A stretch of 64,000 nucleotides of DNA, taken from the NCBI RefSeq assembly GCF_022601975.1, contig NZ_JAKVIR010000004.1, positions 174,072 to 238,071 on the forward strand. The letters are read 5' to 3'. This document shows, piece after piece, positions 8,289-16,434 of the stretch. The first letter of the stretch is position 1. Each line of letters opens with the position of its first letter. Under the pieces are notes generated by a model. That model was not told the DNA's origin, did not search any database, and saw only the letters and a list, made by a program, of their open reading frames with translations. Source of the DNA: Pontibacter sp. E15-1. GTDB taxonomy: Bacteria; Bacteroidota; Bacteroidia; Cytophagales; Hymenobacteraceae. Both the position numbers and the translations under genes were made by a program.

Positions 8289-8936
8289 TTAATTATTAGA
8301 CACATAATTATCTATGTTTACTTTCTGGTACTGTTCAGCTAGCTTTACTCTGGCGGTGTTGACCGTAAAGCTCCAATGTATTTTAGCAGCTTTTCTGTTA
8401 CGTTTCTCACACCATATCAGCACCTCTCTTTCCAGTTCCTCTATGCTGCCAATCCTCCTGTTGAGGCATTCTCTTGCCAGCACCGAGAACTCTATCTCGG
8501 CCATATTAAGCCAACTCCCATGCTTTGGCGTAAAGTGGAAGTTGAACTTGCGGGCCAGTTCTCTGGCATCGGCTGCAGGCAGGTTCTCGTAGAAGGAGCC
8601 GTGGCTGTGGGTGTTGAGGTTGTCCTGCACCAGCTCTATATGCCCTGCATGCCCATAATGCTCCCTTGCCAGCCACTCCATGAACTGCGCATAATCCTCT
8701 TTCGTGCGCCGCCTTCTTACCTGCACGTATCGCTGGCCTGTGTCTATGTCGTAAGCCAGCAAAACAACAGCCGTGCCATTACGCTTGTACTCATTATCCT
8801 GCTTCTCTAGCTTGCCTTCCTTCATCGGCAACGGCGCCACTACTTCCCCCAGTAGCTGACAAGGCCTCTCATCAAAACATACTCTGGCCCTGCCTTCGAC
8901 AGCTTCCTGCCCGTACAAGTCCAGCACATCCTCCAT
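8289..8936 (-). CDS. IS630 transposase, OrfB part (DDE catalytic domain)
   Basis: From its first Met the ORF has 215 residues; in this frame coding continues upstream to about 9011 (SKLKPWLKKQWCIGKID...), which is the normal IS630 sequence between the DNA-binding and catalytic parts. The catalytic acidic residues are seen in CFDERP, LVQDNLNTH and NMAEIEFSVL (D, D, E). The product is made as a fusion with OrfA by a -1 shift on a run of seven A (complement of 9005-9011). The catalytic residues are intact, so the element may be active. Confidence 0.88.
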   Translation of the reverse strand: MEDVLDLYGQEAVEGRARVCFDERPCQLLGEVVAPLPMKEGKLEKQDNEYKRNGTAVVLLAYDIDTGQRYVQVRRRRTKEDYAQFMEWLAREHYGHAGHIELVQDNLNTHSHGSFYENLPAADARELARKFNFHFTPKHGSWLNMAEIEFSVLARECLNRRIGSIEELEREVLIWCEKRNRKAAKIHWSFTVNTARVKLAEQYQKVNIDNYVSNN

Positions 8937-8956
8937 GTTGGCCAGGTAACGGCTGT

Positions 8957-9418
8957 CTATCTTGCCGATGCACCACTGCTTTTTGAGCCAGGGCTTGAGC
9001 TTGCTTTTTTTAGGATCAGGCGCACCGACTCATCGTGCACCTGATAACCCAATTCCACTATCTCCTCGTTAATCAGCGAGACGGTCCAGCGGGCGTGGCC
9101 GTCTGGCGCCTGGCTGCAGGCAATGCGGGTCACGGCCGCTTCCACCTCCGGTGTCACCTTGCGGGGCTGGCCCGGGCGAGGCTTCTCCTCCAGTGCCCCA
9201 AGCCTGTCCTTCAGAAAGCGGCCATGCACGTTGTAGACCGTGGCCAGGCTCAAGCCTACCGCTTCTGCTATTGCTCTAGGCTGCTTGCCCTTGTCAAGAT
9301 GGAGCAGAATCTGCGCTCGCTTTACTTTTCGTGCAGCATGCTTGCCCTTGTTTATGAGCTTTTCCAACGTGGCTTTCTCTGCTGCGCTTAACTCTACTTT
9401 ATCTAATTGCTTTCCCAT
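8957..9418 (-). CDS. IS630 transposase, OrfA part (helix-turn-helix, frameshift donor)
   Basis: The 153-residue frame holds the winged/helix-turn-helix DNA-binding half (AARKVKRAQILLHLDKGK, AIAEAVGLSLATVYNV, GALEEKPRPGQPRKVTPE). After VRLILKK the zero frame runs into a short unrelated tail (ASSSPGSKSSGASAR), whereas a -1 shift at CTAAAAAAAGC joins it smoothly to OrfB. This is the usual programmed frameshift layout of many IS630 elements, so the two frames should be read as one gene and not as a pseudogene. Confidence 0.85.
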   Translation of the reverse strand: MGKQLDKVELSAAEKATLEKLINKGKHAARKVKRAQILLHLDKGKQPRAIAEAVGLSLATVYNVHGRFLKDRLGALEEKPRPGQPRKVTPEVEAAVTRIACSQAPDGHARWTVSLINEEIVELGYQVHDESVRLILKKASSSPGSKSSGASAR

Positions 9419-9540
9419 ATTGCCTCTTGCTTTTCAGTAAAAGGCTTTTAAAACACTTTTAGTTCTATAAATTAATTTGGTAGAGCACTAGCTCTCTAGG
9501 AAAGAGAGCGTAGAAATTGATTTTATTACACTTGCGAAAA

Positions 9541-9583
9541 CTCCCCGCCTTGGACAAGGAGGGGGCAGGGGGTGGTTGGATTT
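9541..9583. repeat. GC-rich intergenic repeat (right copy of an inverted pair)
   Basis: CTTGGACAAGGAGGGGG, then GCAGGGGGTGGTTGG, is the inverted counterpart of 8196-8240. It ends at the stop codon of the creatininase gene and may help terminate it. Confidence 0.65.
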
Positions 9584-10348
9584 TTACTCATACAAATCAT
9601 CCAGATCTGCTTTCGACAGGTCGATGAACAGCTGACTCATTTTGTCGGTTACGGCCTCGAAGAACCGTGCGCCTTTCTCGGCGGTGGCCTTCTTGGGGTT
9701 TCCCACGCCTGTGTCTTCTGTTACCTGCGTCCATTTGCGCTCTGCCCAGGCCCAGCCCTCGCGGTAAGCCTTTATCTTCGGTTTCTTGTCGTGACCATCG
9801 CCGGTTTCTTCCAGTGGCGTCACTAGGTCGGGGCGCAGGTGCAGGATCAGGCTGGTTTCCATTTCATCGGCATGGTCGCCGGGGTTCTCAAAAAACTCAC
9901 TTTTGTTCATCGCCTGAAACCAGTTGCAGCTCGACAGGAACATGTTCGGGTATTTCAGTCCCAACTCCCGGAGCATGGTTTTAAAGTCGTTGCCGCCGTG
10001 GCTGTTCAGGATCAGAAGCTTTTGGATACCCTGCCGGTTCAGCACCTCAATCACATCGTTCAGCACGGCTGCCTGCGTGCTGGGGCTCATGTTTATGTCC
10101 AGCAGAATATCGGTTTGCCCGGTGTTCACGCCAAAGGGTATGGTGGGCAGGATGATGACTTTTGTCCCGGCCTCCCAGGCCTTTCGGGCGGCCTCGGCGG
10201 CAATATGATCCGCCTCGATGATGTCGGTGGCGTATGGGAGGTGATAATTGTGGGCCTCCGTGGCCCCCCAGGGCAAAACGGCCACCTCGAAGGTATGCTG
10301 CTGTATCTCTCTCCAGTTTGTCTCTGCCAGGATGTATGGTCTCATCAT
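9584..10348 (-). CDS. Creatininase-family amidohydrolase (cytosolic)
   Basis: The 254-residue product has no signal peptide. It carries the metal site of the creatininase family: Glu31 and His33 in GATEAHNYHLP with Asp42, then NSHGGND (His117) and HADEMETS (159-166). Family members hydrolyse cyclic amides or formamides (creatinine, FAPy, mycofactocin precursor). The real substrate is unknown. It diverges from a second creatininase gene across 287 bases, and the two may act in sequence on one compound from either side of the inner membrane. A start at the second Met is equally possible. Confidence 0.88.
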   Translation of the reverse strand: MMRPYILAETNWREIQQHTFEVAVLPWGATEAHNYHLPYATDIIEADHIAAEAARKAWEAGTKVIILPTIPFGVNTGQTDILLDINMSPSTQAAVLNDVIEVLNRQGIQKLLILNSHGGNDFKTMLRELGLKYPNMFLSSCNWFQAMNKSEFFENPGDHADEMETSLILHLRPDLVTPLEETGDGHDKKPKIKAYREGWAWAERKWTQVTEDTGVGNPKKATAEKGARFFEAVTDKMSQLFIDLSKADLDDLYE

Positions 10349-10635
10349 GTGTCGTTTAGGTTTTAGGTATGATGCTGTTGTAAAGCTGTTTCCGATAGTA
10401 AATCAGCCGTTTATAGCATACGGCGAGCTTTCCCGAAGATAAGTATAAGATCGCGAAAAGGGAGGGGTTGCCCGTGTTTTTTGCCGGAGGTATGGGGAGC
10501 ATGCCTCACCGGAAGAAAGTCTCTTTGCCCGGCTTAACTTTATCACTAACAAATATTTGGAAACTATGGAAGGATAAAAGGATTTAGCTATCTTGATATA
10601 AAATTGTCTTACCTACACTACATACTTCCGAGCCT

Positions 10636-11502
10636 ATGAAATTGCTACTGTTCCTGCTGCTGTGCGCCACGACAAGTTTTGCCCAGGATATACCGGCCCG
10701 CTGGGACGAACTGACGGCCAGCGACTGGCCGAAGGCGCTGGAGAAATCGAACCGCACCTGTATACTCCCCATCGGCATCCTGGAAAAGCACGGGATGCAA
10801 GCCCCCATCGGATCCGACCTGATCCATGTGCGGGAGTGGTCGGCGCGCGCCACCAAAAACGAGTATGCGGTGGTGTTCCCGGATTATTTTTACGGGCAGA
10901 TAAACGAGGCGCGCCACCAGCCGGGCACTTTCTCGTTGCCAAGCCGGCTGGTATGGGAGCTGCTGGACGCCACGGTGGAGGAGATCGCCAGGAATGGCTT
11001 CAACAAGATCGTGATTGTAAACGGGCACGGCGGCAACCCCCAGCTGCTCCGCTATTTTGTGCAGTCGCAGTTGGAGAAGCGCCGCGACTATGCCGTGTAT
11101 TTCTTCGACCCGGCCCAGGACCAGGCCTTTATGGAAAAGGCAAGCAAGGTGCGCAAAACCGACCCTGCCGGCGACATGCACGGCGGCGAGAACGAAACCT
11201 CCTCGCTGCTATACCTGCGCCCCGAGCTCGTGAAGCAGGAGCGGGCCACGCAGGAGTCGGGCCAGAACCAGAAGCGCCTGGGCGAGCTGCCCAACCTGTA
11301 TACCGGTATCTGGTGGTATGCCAGCTTCCCGAACCACTATGCCGGTGAGGCCGAAAAAGCCTCGAAGGAGCTGGGGAAATTAATAACCGACAACAAAGTG
11401 GAGGCGTTGACCAAGGCGCTGAAAGCCGTGAAAGCCGATACCAAAACGCTGCAACTCCAGAAAGAATACTTTGATAAGGTGGATAAAGTCGGAGGGAAGT
11501 AG
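10636..11502 (+). CDS. Creatininase-family amidohydrolase with signal peptide
   Basis: The 288-residue product begins with a clear signal peptide (MKLLLFLLLCATTSFAQ), followed by a creatininase domain with ILEKHGMQAPIGSD (Glu50, His52, Asp61), VNGHGGN and MHGGENETS. All usual metal ligands are present, so it should be an active periplasmic amidohydrolase. It is divergent from the cytosolic paralogue. The C-terminal 50 residues (EKASKELGKLITDNK...) are Lys-rich and helical. Confidence 0.85.
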   Translation: MKLLLFLLLCATTSFAQDIPARWDELTASDWPKALEKSNRTCILPIGILEKHGMQAPIGSDLIHVREWSARATKNEYAVVFPDYFYGQINEARHQPGTFSLPSRLVWELLDATVEEIARNGFNKIVIVNGHGGNPQLLRYFVQSQLEKRRDYAVYFFDPAQDQAFMEKASKVRKTDPAGDMHGGENETSSLLYLRPELVKQERATQESGQNQKRLGELPNLYTGIWWYASFPNHYAGEAEKASKELGKLITDNKVEALTKALKAVKADTKTLQLQKEYFDKVDKVGGK

Positions 11503-11512
11503 GGGCATTTAG

Positions 11513-11626
11513 TCGGATTATAAATCCTCCTTTATTTGAAGGCACGGATTGCAAATCCGCGCCAGGTAGCGCCAGCAAGCGGGAACGTGTAATTCCCCTC
11601 CTCGGAGGGGCAGGGGTGGGTAAATC
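11513..11626. repeat. Cluster of intergenic palindromes
   Basis: Three short repeats follow the creatininase stop: GTCGGATTATAAATCC, CGGATTGCAAATCCG, and the GC-rich CCCCTCCTCGGAGGGG followed by CAGGGGTGGGT. The last belongs to the same family as the copies at 8196, 29371, 33629 and 33811. No gene is seen in 11503-11710. Confidence 0.6.
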
Positions 11627-11710
11627 ATATAAGCTGAATTGCTCACCAAGCTAGCATCAAACTAACTCAGTCAAGAAAAAGCATCAGGTATAAAGCATAA
11701 ATATGACGGT

Positions 11711-12886
11711 ATGAATAAACTCTTTACGGCAAGCACAGGCACGGCGGATGGCCTGCTGCAGCAATCGACACGGCAGCGCTACCTCTCCTTGGATGTGCTG
11801 CGGGGGATGACCATCGCGCTGATGATCGTGGTGAACACTCCCGGTAGTTGGCAAAACATTTATGCCCCGTTCCGGCATGCGGCCTGGCACGGCTTCACGC
11901 TCACCGATTTGGTATTCCCGACCTTTCTGTTTGTGGTGGGCAATGCCATGAGTTTCAGTATGCGCAAGTTTGAGCAACAGCCCGACAGCGCATTCCTGCG
12001 GAAAGTGCTTACCCGGGCCGCCCTTATCTTCCTGGTCGGGCTGCTGCTAAACACCTTCCCCTTCGTGACGCGCAATGAAGCCAACGAACTGGTGCCGATC
12101 GATTTCTCCAGCATCCGGATTATGGGCGTGCTGCAACGCATTGCGCTTTGCTATTTATTCGCGTCGCTGGTGGTGCATTACCTCAAGGTGAAAGGAGCCA
12201 TTCTTTTCAGCGGCATCGCCCTGTTTGGGTATTGGGCAATCTTATACTTCTTCGGTAACCAGCCGGACCCTTACAGCCTGGAGGGCAACGCGGCCCTGAA
12301 GTTTGATTTGCTGGTGCTGCCGGCTAAAAATTTATACCAGGGCTTCGGGCTGCCCTTCGACCCGGAGGGCTTGCTGAGCACTTTGCCAGCGGTTGTGAAC
12401 GTGATTGGCGGTTTTCTGGCGGGTTTATACATACAGCGGCAGGGAAACAACCGGGGCACCGTGCTGAAACTGGCCGTGGCGGGCGCAGTTTTTGCCGCCG
12501 CCGCACTGGTATGGGACCTCTATTTTCCGATCAACAAGCCGATCTGGACGAGCTCTTATGTGCTGTATACCATCGGCCTCGATTTGGGTATACTGGCCGT
12601 ATTGATGCTGGTGATTGAAGTGGCGGGGTATAAAGGCTGGACCTATTTCTTCGAGGTGTTTGGCCGCAACCCGCTCTTTATCTATGCCATGTCGGGGGTG
12701 CTGGTGCGCCTGATGAGCCTGACCCGCGTGGAGGGCCTGTCGCTGAACGGCTGGATGTATACCAACGCTTACCTGTCGTGGCTACAGCCCAACAATGCCT
12801 CGCTGCTTTTTGCCGTCTCGTACATGCTGCTGCTGTGGGCCATCGGCTACTGGATGGACAGGAAACGGGTATACATAAAGGTGTAA
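11711..12886 (+). CDS. NagX/HGSNAT-like transmembrane acyltransferase (DUF5009 type)
   Basis: The 391-residue polytopic protein has about ten membrane helices. It opens with YLSLDVLRGMTIALMIVVN and HAAWHGFTLTDLVFPTFLFV; the latter aligns with the region of heparan-alpha-glucosaminide N-acetyltransferase that holds its active-site His (here His57). Bacterial relatives (NagX) are thought to transfer acyl groups to amino sugars across the inner membrane. It is followed within 50 bases by a ChbG/YdjC-like deacetylase, so the pair may acetylate and deacetylate an amino sugar. Confidence 0.85.
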   Translation: MNKLFTASTGTADGLLQQSTRQRYLSLDVLRGMTIALMIVVNTPGSWQNIYAPFRHAAWHGFTLTDLVFPTFLFVVGNAMSFSMRKFEQQPDSAFLRKVLTRAALIFLVGLLLNTFPFVTRNEANELVPIDFSSIRIMGVLQRIALCYLFASLVVHYLKVKGAILFSGIALFGYWAILYFFGNQPDPYSLEGNAALKFDLLVLPAKNLYQGFGLPFDPEGLLSTLPAVVNVIGGFLAGLYIQRQGNNRGTVLKLAVAGAVFAAAALVWDLYFPINKPIWTSSYVLYTIGLDLGILAVLMLVIEVAGYKGWTYFFEVFGRNPLFIYAMSGVLVRLMSLTRVEGLSLNGWMYTNAYLSWLQPNNASLLFAVSYMLLLWAIGYWMDRKRVYIKV

Positions 12887-12933
12887 TGGCAGCGCCTGTT
12901 TTGAGCTCCGCATTTAAAGAAACACGTGTATCC

Positions 12934-13866
12934 ATGAAAATAAGAAAACTTGCCAAGGCGTTCCTGTTGGTCTGTGCGGCTATTTGCTGCATGCAAACGG
13001 CCTCGGCGCAGCAATCAAAAAATCAGCTTCCTGAACTGCTGTTGCGGATTGATGATATTGGTATGAACCACGCGACCAACATGGCCATTGAACAGTTGGC
13101 CAAAACAGGCATGCCTTTCTCCGCCTCGGTTATGTTTGCCTGCCCCTGGTACCAGGAAACCGTTGCCATACTCAAAAAATACCCGAACGCAGATGTAGGG
13201 GTGCACCTTACTTTAACCGCCGAGTGGAAATATTACCGCTGGGGGCCGGTTACGGGCCGGTCTGCTGTGCCAAGCCTGGTGGATAGCCTGGGGTACTTTT
13301 TCCCCACTGGTGATGCGCTGCGGCAAAACAACTATACCCTCGACGAGATAGAAAAGGAACTGACGGCACAAATAGAAAGGGCGCTGGCTTCCGGTATCAG
13401 AATATCATACATCGATCCGCATATGGGGATTGCGCTGTCTACCCCCGAGCTGAAGGCCTTGACTGAAAAGCTTGCCCGGAAATATAAATTAGGCATCTCT
13501 ACCTTAAACAAGGACACCTACTTTGGAGAGGCATACTATGATATGTGGGGCATTCCTGTAGAATCAAAAAAGCAGGATTTTCTGGGTATCGTCAATCACC
13601 TGAGCCCGAAAACCCCAAACCTTGTGATTATACACGTGGCCCAGTCGAGCCCGGAAATGGACGTACTGGTAGACATGAACAGCAAGCTAATGAACACGGA
13701 CGATGGCAAGCCCAAAGCTAGCCTGCACCGGCAAACAGAATTAGACATGCTCCTGTCTCCGGAGTTCCGCAAGCTGGTGGGCAGGAAGTTTACGCTGATA
13801 ACCTACCGCGACGTAATTAAAGCTCGTGGACTAGACAAAATGAAAGCTTCTGCTGAAAAGTTTTAA
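12934..13866 (+). CDS. ChbG/YdjC-family carbohydrate deacetylase, exported
   Basis: From ATG 12934 (310 residues) the product starts with a signal peptide (AKAFLLVCAAICC...ASAQ); earlier Met codons in frame overlap the previous gene and lack a signal. The YdjC/ChbG fold is marked by LRIDDIGMNHATN with metal-binding Asp pair 40-41, VGVHLTLTAEW and YIDPHMGI. Family enzymes remove acetyl groups from chitooligosaccharides and related sugars. The export signal differs from E. coli ChbG, which is cytosolic, and fits the periplasmic setting of the preceding acyltransferase. Confidence 0.87.
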   Translation: MKIRKLAKAFLLVCAAICCMQTASAQQSKNQLPELLLRIDDIGMNHATNMAIEQLAKTGMPFSASVMFACPWYQETVAILKKYPNADVGVHLTLTAEWKYYRWGPVTGRSAVPSLVDSLGYFFPTGDALRQNNYTLDEIEKELTAQIERALASGIRISYIDPHMGIALSTPELKALTEKLARKYKLGISTLNKDTYFGEAYYDMWGIPVESKKQDFLGIVNHLSPKTPNLVIIHVAQSSPEMDVLVDMNSKLMNTDDGKPKASLHRQTELDMLLSPEFRKLVGRKFTLITYRDVIKARGLDKMKASAEKF

Positions 13867-13977
13867 CAGGTTACAACAGGGCGGTGCGCACATCGATCGC
13901 CTGGAAAATAGTTTCACAATCCTTACCTGGCTTCGCCTGCTCTAAAATCGAGCCCCGGACAGCGTCAATCAAGCATC

Positions 13978-16155
13978 ATGTCAAAAAAATGCCTTCTGTT
14001 ATGTTTACTGGGGTTCCTTTGGTTACCGGCCCTGGCTCAAAAGAAGAACGAAGCCTACCAGTTGCCGATCCAAAAAACAATATTGCCGATCAAGGTAGAC
14101 GGCATAATGGACGAAGAGGCCTGGCAAACGACAGCGGTGGCAAAGGATTTTTTCATGGTGCTGCCCATGGATACCAGTTTTGCCAGGTCCCGGACAGAGG
14201 TGAGGATGACCTATGACGATGAAAACCTATACCTGATTGCCCATTGCTACCATGCCGTGCCGGGGCCATACGTTGTGGAGTCGCTGCGCCGGGACTTTGA
14301 GTTTGGCAAGAACGACAATTTCCTGATTTTCATGGACCCGTTTGACGACCAGACGAACGGCTTTTCTTTTGGTGCCAACGCGGCCGGTGCGCAGTGGGAC
14401 GGCACCATGTATGGCGGCGGCAGCGTGGACCTGAACTGGGACAATAAGTGGGTGTCGGTAGTGAAAAACGACCCGGAGAAATGGGTGTTCGAAATGGCCA
14501 TTCCCTTCACAACCATTCGGTATAAGAAAGGCATCAGCCGCTGGGGCATCAACTTCAGTCGCCTGGACCTGAAGACCACAGAAAAATCGAGCTGGGCGCC
14601 TGTGCCCCGGCAGTTCCCGACAGCCTCGCTGGCCTACTCCGGCAACCTTGTCTGGGACCAGCCGCCGCCAACCACGGGGGCCAACGTCTCCGTGATTCCG
14701 TATGTGCTGGGCGGAGTTTCCAGGAACCATGAAAGGGGAGAGGCCTCCGCCTACCAGAAAAAAGTAGGCACCGACGTGAAGATCGGCATTACCTCGGCGC
14801 TTAACCTGGACCTGACCATCAACCCGGATTTCTCGCAGGTGGAAGTGGACCGGCAGGTCACCAACCTCGACCGCTTTGAGCTGTTCTTTCCGGAGCGACG
14901 GCAGTTTTTTCTGGAGAACGGCGACCTTTTCGGCAATTTTGGTAGCCCTACCATCCGGCCGTTTTTCTCGCGCCGTATTGGCCTTGGCGTGCCCATCCGG
15001 GCTGGTGCCCGCCTCAGCGGTAAGCTCAACCAGGACTGGCGCATCGGGGTTATGGACATGCAGACTGCCAGTGTGGAGGAGACGGGCTTGCCGGCCCAGA
15101 ACTTTGCCATCGCGACCTTGCAACGCCGGGTGTTTGCGCGCTCCAGCATCGGCTTGCTTTTCGTGAACAAAGAGTCGCTGGACTATCATCCGGAGCGGGA
15201 TACCTTAAAATCAGCCTACTCTCAGTATAACCGCAACATCGGGTTGGAGTATAACCTGGCCTCGTCCAACAACGCCTGGACCGGAAAGGCGTTTGTGCTC
15301 AAGTCCTTTTCGCCGGACAGATCGGGCAATGACCTGGCGCAGGCGGCCAACCTCGAGTACAAGAGCCGGCACTATTCCTTTCAGCTTCAGGAAGAGTATG
15401 TGGGGGATGATTTTACGGCCGAGGTCGGTTTTGTGCCCCGCCGAAACTACTTCAAAGTCAATCCGTCCGTCAGCCGTTTGTTCTTCCCGAGCGGCGGACC
15501 TGTGCTGAGCCATGGGCCCAAACTGAGCACCACTTATTTCTTTGATACCAACCTGAACCGGACCGATAACCTGAACCTGCTGTTTTATACCTTCAATTTC
15601 CGGTCGCAGAGCACGTTTACAGCCATCCTGATTGATGAGTATGTGCGCCTGTTGCAGCCCTTCGACCCAACAAACTCCGGGCGCGATACCCTTGCCCGCG
15701 GCACCAGGCACCACTGGAACGCCATACGGACAGACTTTTCATCGAAGCCGCAGAATACCTTTACCTATGGCTTTAGCACTCGCTTCGGGCAGTATTACGA
15801 GAACGGCTCCTGGATGAACCTGGCCGGGGAGGTTGGCTACCGCTTTCAGCCCTACGTCAACATCCAGGCAAACGCCAGCTACAACGACATTCGCCTGCCG
15901 GAGCGTTGGGGAGACACCAGGTTCTGGCTGGTGGGCTCCAGAGTGAATGTGACCCTGACGAACAAGCTGTTTTTCTCGAACTTTCTGCAGTATAACGAGC
16001 AGGCCAACAACCTCAACCTGAATGCCCGTTTCCAGTGGCGCTACCAGCCGGCCTCCGACCTGTTCATCGTGTATACCGACAATTACCTGCCCGCCCCTTT
16101 CTCGATCCGCAGCCGTGCCCTGGTCCTAAAGCTTACTTATTGGTGGAATCGGTAG
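13978..16155 (+). CDS. DUF5916 outer-membrane protein with CBM9-like domain
   Basis: The 725-residue product has a signal peptide (cleavage after PALAQ). Residues about 30-230 form a carbohydrate-binding family 9-like domain (KVDGIMDEEAW, TYDDENLYLIAHCY, DNFLIFMDPFDD, WVFEMAIPFTTIRY). The rest is DUF5916, a predicted beta-barrel with the recurring LDLTINPDFSQVEVDRQ segment and RFELFFPERRQFFLENGDLF. Such proteins are common in Bacteroidota outer membranes near peptidase and glycan genes; the function is not established. It is the fourth gene of a same-strand run from 10636. Confidence 0.88.
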   Translation: MSKKCLLLCLLGFLWLPALAQKKNEAYQLPIQKTILPIKVDGIMDEEAWQTTAVAKDFFMVLPMDTSFARSRTEVRMTYDDENLYLIAHCYHAVPGPYVVESLRRDFEFGKNDNFLIFMDPFDDQTNGFSFGANAAGAQWDGTMYGGGSVDLNWDNKWVSVVKNDPEKWVFEMAIPFTTIRYKKGISRWGINFSRLDLKTTEKSSWAPVPRQFPTASLAYSGNLVWDQPPPTTGANVSVIPYVLGGVSRNHERGEASAYQKKVGTDVKIGITSALNLDLTINPDFSQVEVDRQVTNLDRFELFFPERRQFFLENGDLFGNFGSPTIRPFFSRRIGLGVPIRAGARLSGKLNQDWRIGVMDMQTASVEETGLPAQNFAIATLQRRVFARSSIGLLFVNKESLDYHPERDTLKSAYSQYNRNIGLEYNLASSNNAWTGKAFVLKSFSPDRSGNDLAQAANLEYKSRHYSFQLQEEYVGDDFTAEVGFVPRRNYFKVNPSVSRLFFPSGGPVLSHGPKLSTTYFFDTNLNRTDNLNLLFYTFNFRSQSTFTAILIDEYVRLLQPFDPTNSGRDTLARGTRHHWNAIRTDFSSKPQNTFTYGFSTRFGQYYENGSWMNLAGEVGYRFQPYVNIQANASYNDIRLPERWGDTRFWLVGSRVNVTLTNKLFFSNFLQYNEQANNLNLNARFQWRYQPASDLFIVYTDNYLPAPFSIRSRALVLKLTYWWNR

Positions 16156-16323
16156 CCGTAACTGAACACTGCCTCATCGCTTTTTGGCCGTTGCCTGCAT
16201 GCCTCCGCAGCGGGGCGTTGGGTATGGATGGAAAGGGGGGAGCTATACATGAAGGTTGCAGCGTCGCGCTTTAAACATGCTCTGATGGGCACATGGGCAT
16301 AAAATCCGACGTGCTAATATCCT

Positions 16324-16434
16324 GTGCTTCGCCAAATTAAAAATTAGAAATTCAGCATTAGAAAGGAGGTATAAAACCCGTTTCTATTCATACAAAAACA
16401 AACGCTGATTCTGGGAATTAAATTGGATATGTAC
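16324..16434. mobile_element. 111-bp IS630-related MITE, copy A
   Basis: The left end GTGCTTCGCCAAATTA and right end (AATTAAATTGGATATGTAC) match the ends of the IS630 element and of a second copy of identical length at 21039. The right flank TA (16435-16436) is present; the left TA appears to have lost its A. It has no coding capacity. Its right end abuts the TAG stop of the following minus-strand gene. Confidence 0.75.

Larger units (their letters stand above)
8276..9488 (-). mobile_element. Complete IS630-family insertion sequence
   Basis: The element is 1213 bp. Its left end GTGCTTCCCCAAATTAATT and the complement of its right end, GTGCTCTACCAAATTAATT, match at 16 of 19 positions. TA flanks both sides (8274-8275, 9489-9490); joining the flanks restores CTAG, the known IS630 preference. 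It carries the two-frame transposase described below, with no other cargo. Two 111-bp elements at 16324 and 21039 share these ends. Confidence 0.88.

Noticed and set aside
8289..9418. IS630 transposase as a frameshifted pseudogene
   Set aside because: The frame change sits on a seven-A slippery site as in other IS630 elements, and all catalytic residues are present.
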